Source of the DNA: Spirodela intermedia
Taxonomy: Eukaryota; Streptophyta; Magnoliopsida; Alismatales; Araceae
Reading direction: 5' to 3'
DNA length: 64,000 bases
Assembly (NCBI GenBank): GCA_902729315.2
Contig: LR746268.1
Location: 6,121,501-6,185,500, forward strand
Shown: one piece after another, positions 51,101-64,000 of the stretch
How positions within the stretch are numbered: position 1 is the first letter of the stretch
Layout of the letters: each line of letters begins with the position of its first letter
Program-made: the position numbers and the translations under genes
The notes under the pieces: generated by a model
The model's database searches: none
What the model saw: only the letters and a program-made list of their open reading frames with translations
Told to the model about the DNA's origin: nothing

Positions 51101-52502
51101 CCTGCCATTTTACATTTTTATAATGATTTTTACATCACTCGCTTCAATGGGAACACGTTTTCTACTCTATGTTGGGTTTTTCGTTAATGTTATCGGCGAT
51201 GAATTTTTCTTCCTTGGAAAAATAGCGTTTTACTGAAAGGCACGCAACCCTGACAGGTGCTTCAGAAGGAGATCAGCAGAGCGCGGATACAGATGATCGA
51301 ACCATTTATAAGAGGCCCCGCTGGAGTGATGTATCTGCAGAGGGAATTCACCAATCGCCATGGGGCTCCCTCTGATGCGGCAACAACTCTGACTCGCACT
51401 GCTCAGTGGATCTCATCTACTAGGGAAAGCTTATCGGAGTGGAAAGAACACAGCGATATGTCCATGGCCACTGCCCAGGTTAGTACCTCATCTCTTATCG
51501 GCAGGGGAAGATGGTTGTCGACGAAAGTTACGTGATTAAGCTGATTTTACCATGGTGCATCAGACCCTTGTGCCTGCCACTGCCCTTCGGAGCGGGGGGA
51601 ACATTTCTTCTGCATGCAGCAGCGATGGCTCTTCAATGACGCCATACTCTTCCTCCCGTAATGGTAATTCCTAGTGTTCAAATTTTTCTCAATCTTTGCG
51701 TCCATTTTTTTTAACTAGAAATAGATATATTTTTTGCGGTGGGTGCCTGTTAAAATCATGGACTCGGCTTGTCAGAGTTCTTCACTGGTGGTGCACTACC
51801 TGAATGCAAAGGCGAGACGGTAGACCTGCTGGTTAGGCTCGGCTTGTTAAAGCTGGTCAGACGGATGGAAGGGCTGACCCTGGATGAGATACCCGAAACC
51901 ATGGAGCTCAACTTTCGAAGACTGAGGAATGCCCAGATCAAGTTCCAGAGGATAATCGTCATCTGCACGAGGTCGGCAAACCGCCCTCTTCTTCCTTCTC
52001 CCCTGCTGCACTTCACCTCTCTCCTCTGATACAAAAATGAGTCTCTCTCTTCAGCCTCCTGGTTCTCCGCCAGACCCTTCTCGGCGAGAACCCGGCAGCG
52101 GAGGTGGAGGAGGCGGTCTCCCGTTCGGCGAAGGAGCTGTGCCGTCTGCTGGAGAACGACGACGCTGACGTCGGAGTTAAGGAGATAATCGAGACGCTCG
52201 TTGCCAAGGGGCGGCATATCCAGTCCCAAAGGGAGGTAATGGCCAAGGTGCTGGCCAAGAGCGTGCAGGATGGGGACGGCGTGTTCTGCAAGGTAGCCGG
52301 CGCGGTCTACACGGCGGCGCGCGGGGTGTTGCTGGGCGGCGGCGGCCCCGGCGGCCGCGTCATGGCGGAGTCGGCCCTCCGGCGCGTGGGAGGCACCGTT
52401 CTTACGGACCAGTTGGTGGAGATGTCCGAGGCGCTCGTGGTGTTGGCCGTCGTCTCCGGCCAGGTCCACAGGGCGTGGTATGAGCGCTTGATTCAAGCTT
52501 GA
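45161..52502 (+). CDS. TCP11-domain (T-complex 11-like) protein gene, 12 exons, one apparent frameshift
   Basis: Exons: 45,161-45,370; 46,484-46,605; 46,865-47,308; 47,558-47,673; 47,764-48,556; 48,959-49,420; 49,772-49,960; 50,371-50,601; 51,257-51,478; 51,564-51,663; 51,776-51,971; 52,055-52,502. All junctions are GT-AG and phases agree, giving about 1,177 residues. The N-terminal half is charged and probably coiled-coil ([47 protein letters not shown]); the C-terminal half carries the TCP11 domain ([20 protein letters not shown]...). Near 47,031, within exon 3, the frame changes by one base (VF then AHMPRR) with room for no intron. This is either a sequencing error or a disabling mutation. 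The plant family's molecular role is poorly known. The ATG at 45,161 is in good context (cgATGg). Confidence 0.85.
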
Positions 52503-52735
52503 CGATGCTCAAACGAGAAGGAAAAGGGACAAAATTGTAGCCGGAGAATATCTTTCCAAAGCTGCCCATAAGAAGTATGCTACGATAATCGGTGGAGATC
52601 ATAGAATGCACTAATGATTTCAACGCGAATAATCATGTAACAGGAGAACTCGGTTGAAACGACGGAAATGCCCTCACGGGTTTCACCCCAAGCCCGGCCA
52701 TAAAGTCGTAGTCTTGCTGCTTGGGGCCCTGACGC

Positions 52736-55165
52736 TTATCCCTCAGTTCTTTTCTCCTGAAAAGAAACAAGAATCGTAGATTAAGAATGGGCTCCTCGGC
52801 GTATACTTAAGAACACTCCATTAAATCGGCAACCCCTGATTCATGACAAGGCGGATTAAACTATGTGCGTCATCATCTAGCAACCAATATGTACATGGAT
52901 AAAAGATAAAATTACGAATTATATAGAATAATGGTTTGTTGCTCGTCCTATGCAGTCCCATGTACATACTGCTGTATGCTACATTCGCGTTAGACAACAA
53001 CCATCAAGTCGCTTACTTTTAGCCGAATCAGACTGAGAAAATGGTAGGAACAAGAGAGCTGCTTGAGGATCAAAGTGATTTTGGGTGAGACCTTGCGGCA
53101 ATTGAACTTGATTGCCCTCTCTGGCGTACATCACCTATTCCTTGTTTCAGTGATGCTGAACTCAAAATAAAAAAGAAGACATGTACCATATGCCAGAATT
53201 TCCCCATCAAAAAATACCGAATTCGGCAAAGTATTCATCCTTATTATTCATGTTTCTTCTTCCCAAGCCACGCCTTCCCATTTCCCTCACAAAACACCCT
53301 ACTTCCCAAGTCTCTTTCTTACCCAGGGTTGTTATCATCTCCCACGGGCTCTCCACGCGAGTTAAATTAGATGTTGTAAACATTAAGAAAATGTATGGAT
53401 ACTAATTTCAAAGGAGAAGTGTGGAAGGCAAGAAATCTTACTTGAAATGAAGCAGCACGAACAGCTGGTGTTTCAATAGGCGATTGCTTTGGAGAAGACC
53501 CTTTAAAAATGTAGGAACACTCGATATATGCTGACCCCAAACCAACTCCAGCCCCAAAAGCTACAGACGCCCATCGTGACGCTGGTGTGCCTACGCAAAT
53601 CAGAAAATTATGACAACATCAGTGACAATTTAAATTCATTGGACTAAGAGGATTCAACGCAAATTCAAAAGTAGATTACTGCTGGCCAACTTTGAGCACA
53701 CGAGATGAAAAACATAGGGCACTAATAGAGAGGACCGGAGTTTTATTGAACCAGAACCATCTATTGCATCCAATATGAATAATGTGAATCTGTGACCATA
53801 ATTAATGGAAATCTAACGTCCACTTAACATGCTATTTTATATAATATTGATAAGCCGCAGGTGTTGTGTCATTGGATCACATGTCTATGATGGTATCATG
53901 AAGTTGAGAGTAGTACAGTAAAAAAATTTGATGCCAAATTGTCAAAAAACCAAAGAAGAGGCTCAAGTGAAATACTATTTTGCAAAGATGCTGCTATGGC
54001 TGCAGGAAGAGGATGCTGAGGTTCATGAGCGATGTCCTCGGAGATACAAGCGCATTCCGCATACAAGAATTATTTTTCGAGGGTAAAAGAGGTCTAAATA
54101 CATTGTAATCGCTGAAGATCAAAACACGAGCGCACATCTGCAAGTAGAAACAAGTGTTCACTCCAGTTTTCAGCATCTTCCACTTTGGACGGGGATAACA
54201 TCACACAATGACATTCATGCAAAGGCGCAGTGAAGGGATCAATTTTTTAAGTGATAAATGAAGAGATGGAACGTTTTATATAGTTGCTTGGTTGTTACAG
54301 GAAATCTGTACATTCAGTGGCTTCTAGGCCAACAGGTGGCTAAACTCATACCTCAGCATTCATGGAGTGGAGGAATAAAGGTATAGACGGTGAAAAAATG
54401 ATGGCTAACACGATCAGAAGCGAACGATCACGGTTCCTTTCGTGACAGTTCTGCCCTCAGGATAGATTCAGATGTGAAGGGTCATCCCTGCCGGCCATAT
54501 TTTCTTAGGCGAGAGAGAGAGAGAGAGAAGAAAAAAAAGCTGTTCAGCAGTACAAGAAAAGGAGGCATTGGGAGCGACTTTGAGGTAGTGAGGAGTGGAA
54601 AACTCAGAATCGGGGGGCGATGTGGGAGAAAATCAATAACGAGCTCAATGTGCGCAGCTTGATAACAACTGCCCCTTCCCGGCTCTGACGCGAGAACCAA
54701 CCGGCGCCACTCGAAGTATTCACAAAGCGAAGCCACAATTAGCACAAAAATCTTTCCCGTAAGTTGCCAACAACCGCTCCGTTAATTCATCGCAAGAGAG
54801 CGATAAATATCCTAAATGCGCACCGAATGATACAACCCTAACGTTTTTGAATGATACATCCAAAATGCGATCGAGAATCTAATACTTCAGCACAAAGGAA
54901 AGATCAAGGAAAACGTAGTGATGCGTGGGAAGGGAATCTGATGCCAAGAAGAAGAGCGGATGAGTGCACTCAGTCAGAACAAGAACGAGGTGGTGGGAGA
55001 GGCGACAGCGAGAGAAGTGGAGCACCGACGAAAGAGGAGCAGGCCGCCGAAGGCTCCGGCGAGGGCGGAGTACGCGAACCGATGGAGGGAGAGGTCAACG
55101 CAAGCGTCCCACTTGGCGTCTAGGTCGTACCGAGGGGGCACCAGCCCGCCGCTTCCTTCAGCCAT
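52736..55165 (-). CDS. MIC10: MICOS subunit Mic10 homologue
   Basis: Exons are 55,030-55,165, 53,442-53,590 and 52,736-52,756, giving 101 residues. Mic10 is a small hairpin protein of the mitochondrial inner membrane that bends it at crista junctions within the MICOS complex. The N-terminus holds the conserved PPRYDLDAKWDACVDL block, then a first membrane segment with a glycine motif (LAGAFGGLLLF) at residues ~35-45. Exon 2 gives TPASRWASVAFGAGVGLGSA, the second glycine-rich segment, then YIECSYIFKG. The tail (ending EKRTEG) is variable in the family. Splice sites are GT-AG and phases match (1, 0). Introns are about 1.4 kb and 0.7 kb. It is head to head with the CIP111-type gene. Confidence 0.9.
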
Positions 55166-55550
55166 CGTCGGAGACCTCTTCAGAGGGAGAAAGTGAACGA
55201 CCAGAGGCAGCTACACTGGCTTGGTTTTTCTAGCGTCAACCTCCCTTTTGGTTCCACCTGGGGGGGGCGACGGGGACTAGAAGATAGGCGGTGGCGATTT
55301 GGTGTTAAATTTGGGCCGATTGATCGGAGGGTTCCGATAAAAAAAGGATTAAGGTTTTTGATATTAAAAAAAAGCGTCGACAGCAGGATTCGAACCTGCG
55401 CGGGCAGAGCCCAGCAGATTTCGAGTCTGCCTCCTTAACCACTCGGACATATCGACGAGATGAAAAATTTGTGGATAAAAAATTTATAAAGACAGTTTAG
55501 ATAACCTACATATCCATCGGCACTCTCGCACGTCGTCGCCGCGGGAAACT
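55166..55550. promoter_or_regulatory. Divergent promoter region of Mic10 and CIP111-type genes, containing a tRNA
   Basis: The 385 bases between the two ATGs must hold both promoters. The tRNA-Ser gene sits inside, leaving less than 100 bases on the CIP111 side. No clear TATA box is seen for either gene. Confidence 0.5.
55375..55456 (-). tRNA. tRNA-Ser (anticodon CGA)
   Basis: Read on the minus strand, an 82-base cloverleaf starts GTCGATATGTCCGAGTGG. The 7-bp acceptor stem pairs (GTCGATA with TGTCGAC, one T-G pair). The anticodon loop ACTCGAAA gives CGA, a long variable arm (GGGCTCTGCCC) marks it as serine type, the T arm has box B GGTTCGAATCC, and the discriminator base is G. It has no intron. 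A run of eight T follows as an RNA polymerase III terminator. Confidence 0.95.
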
Positions 55551-62953
<7,403 letters not shown>

Positions 62954-63782
62954 AAATCATTAAGGCCCAAAATGCAGCAGTGCAATTTTCCCATGAGGTC
63001 TAGCTTCTTTTTAGCAACTGCTGTTAATAGTTTCTTATTCGTAGGAGAATGAGGGGAAAGCCATTTCTTTATTATGCTTTTCGTAGGTCTAGATTAGTAA
63101 TTTTCACTTATAAGAGATCCAGAAATAGGAAGTGCTAGTTAAATTTTGGTGTAAGCTCTTCCTATTTAAAGAAGGATTCGTACAGGGAAGCTCGAGTTTT
63201 TCTCCCAATTATTATTATTTTATTTTATTTTAATCTCCTGTCCATGTGGATTCAATGCTCTTGTCTACTGTTCTTCTTCCGGTACAAGACGAAATATATG
63301 AGAGTGTGAAGAATTTAGCAGAGTTTCCTTTCGAAGTATGAAGCTCACATGATTGTATCCATCATGATCTCCCTGAGCCCAGTTGACCTTCAGTTTCATC
63401 GAGACTTATCACAGGAGCTTTAAGGAGATTCTCAGGTACCAGAAATAGATGAGAGGGATGGTGGAGGAGCCAGCAGAATTCCGTTTTGAGGTGTGTACCT
63501 CATTGGATTCTACCCATCATGCCTCCCCCAGCTGATTAGTAGGAGCATTTGCTCTCTCCTTCTGAATTGCGTTCAATCCCTAGTTTCTTTCTTCGGTAAG
63601 ATGGTCTGTAAACTATTTACACTATGAACTGTGGATTCAGATTGGCATATCTGCAGAAACCATTCAGACTGCTGTTCTGGTTCCTTCATGGCTGGCATCT
63701 TCTCTTTCCGCTATCCTATATATAACCTGTACTCACATTGATTTACCCTGCTCATGCAGAAACCATTCACATTGATTTGCCC

Positions 63783-63784
<2 letters not shown>
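62954..63784. other. 3' UTR and downstream flank of the CIP111-type gene
   Basis: AT-rich sequence with no further frame. Some stretches near 63,350-63,450 (cccagttgaccttcagtttcatcgagactta) look like a diverged copy of the last exon of the gene (62,872-62,900), suggesting a small tandem duplication of the 3' end. Confidence 0.45.

Positions 63785-63834
<50 letters not shown>
63785..63834 (+). repeat. (CT)n microsatellite
   Basis: A CT run of about 45 bases preceded by ccttctctctttctc. Confidence 0.95.
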
Positions 63835-63836
<2 letters not shown>

Positions 63837-64000
63837 TAGCTGTCTGGCGCAGACTGCGTCTGCTCAGGATTTATGTTGATGTGTTTTAGCCATCTTATGT
63901 GATTCCTGTGTTAAAAAAGACAGTATCTGCAAAGCTGTCTACAACCACGCTCACTCACAGAGGTTAATTTTCCGCAAAAAAATCATATATATTCTGGAGA

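Noticed and set aside
51756-52496. Open minus-strand frame of 246 codons
   Set aside because: Antisense to the last two exons of the TCP11-like gene, whose phases and conserved protein are clear; it even crosses an intron.

Overview
The window is nuclear DNA from a flowering plant. It has many-exon genes with GT-AG introns, Ty1/copia and Ty3/gypsy remnants, GA/CT microsatellites, a plant-type tRNA-Ser and plant protein families (MiAMP1, 8-Cys lipid-transfer-like proteins, plant TCP11-like, CIP111-type AAA ATPase). The very GC-rich coding of the small secreted genes would suit a monocot or early-diverging angiosperm, but the species cannot be fixed from the sequence.

Layout. (1) 1-12,544 and 27,539-40,083 are two arms of a large inverted duplication (paired coordinates add to about 40,083) around a 15-kb unique spacer. 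Each arm holds, from outside in: a decayed Ty1/copia element, a Ty3/gypsy fragment, one intact lipid-transfer-like (LTP) gene, unassigned DNA, a Ty3/gypsy LTR/gag remnant, an unidentified coding-like relic and a broken TCP11-like 5' end. The inner ~6.9 kb of the arms is almost identical, while the outer ~5.6 kb is clearly diverged. (2) The spacer 12,545-27,538 holds an MTP-type zinc transporter pseudogene, an intact MiAMP1-like antimicrobial peptide gene, a Ty3/gypsy pol relic, a GA microsatellite, a beheaded LTP copy and a bZIP exon fragment. (3) About 40,700-45,075 is a second, smaller inverted repeat carrying three more LTP genes, with a patchwork of short templated pieces at its centre. 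(4) 45,161-62,953 is ordinary single-copy genic DNA: a 12-exon TCP11-like gene with one apparent 1-base frameshift, a three-exon Mic10 (MICOS) gene, a tRNA-Ser(CGA), and a complete 10-exon CIP111-type double AAA ATPase gene.

How it fits together. The LTP gene and the TCP11 gene stand head to head at 44.5-45.2 kb. Pieces of the same pair (LTP, its upstream region, the TCP11 leader and TCP11 exon 1/intron 1) recur in both arms of the large repeat, so this LTP-TCP11 unit appears to be the ancestral module that was repeatedly copied and inverted. The result is five intact LTP genes and one fragment within about 38 kb, in both orientations, which could both raise dosage and produce antisense or hairpin RNA. 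Intron-exon structures were assembled by hand from splice consensus and reading-frame continuity; no alignments were run.
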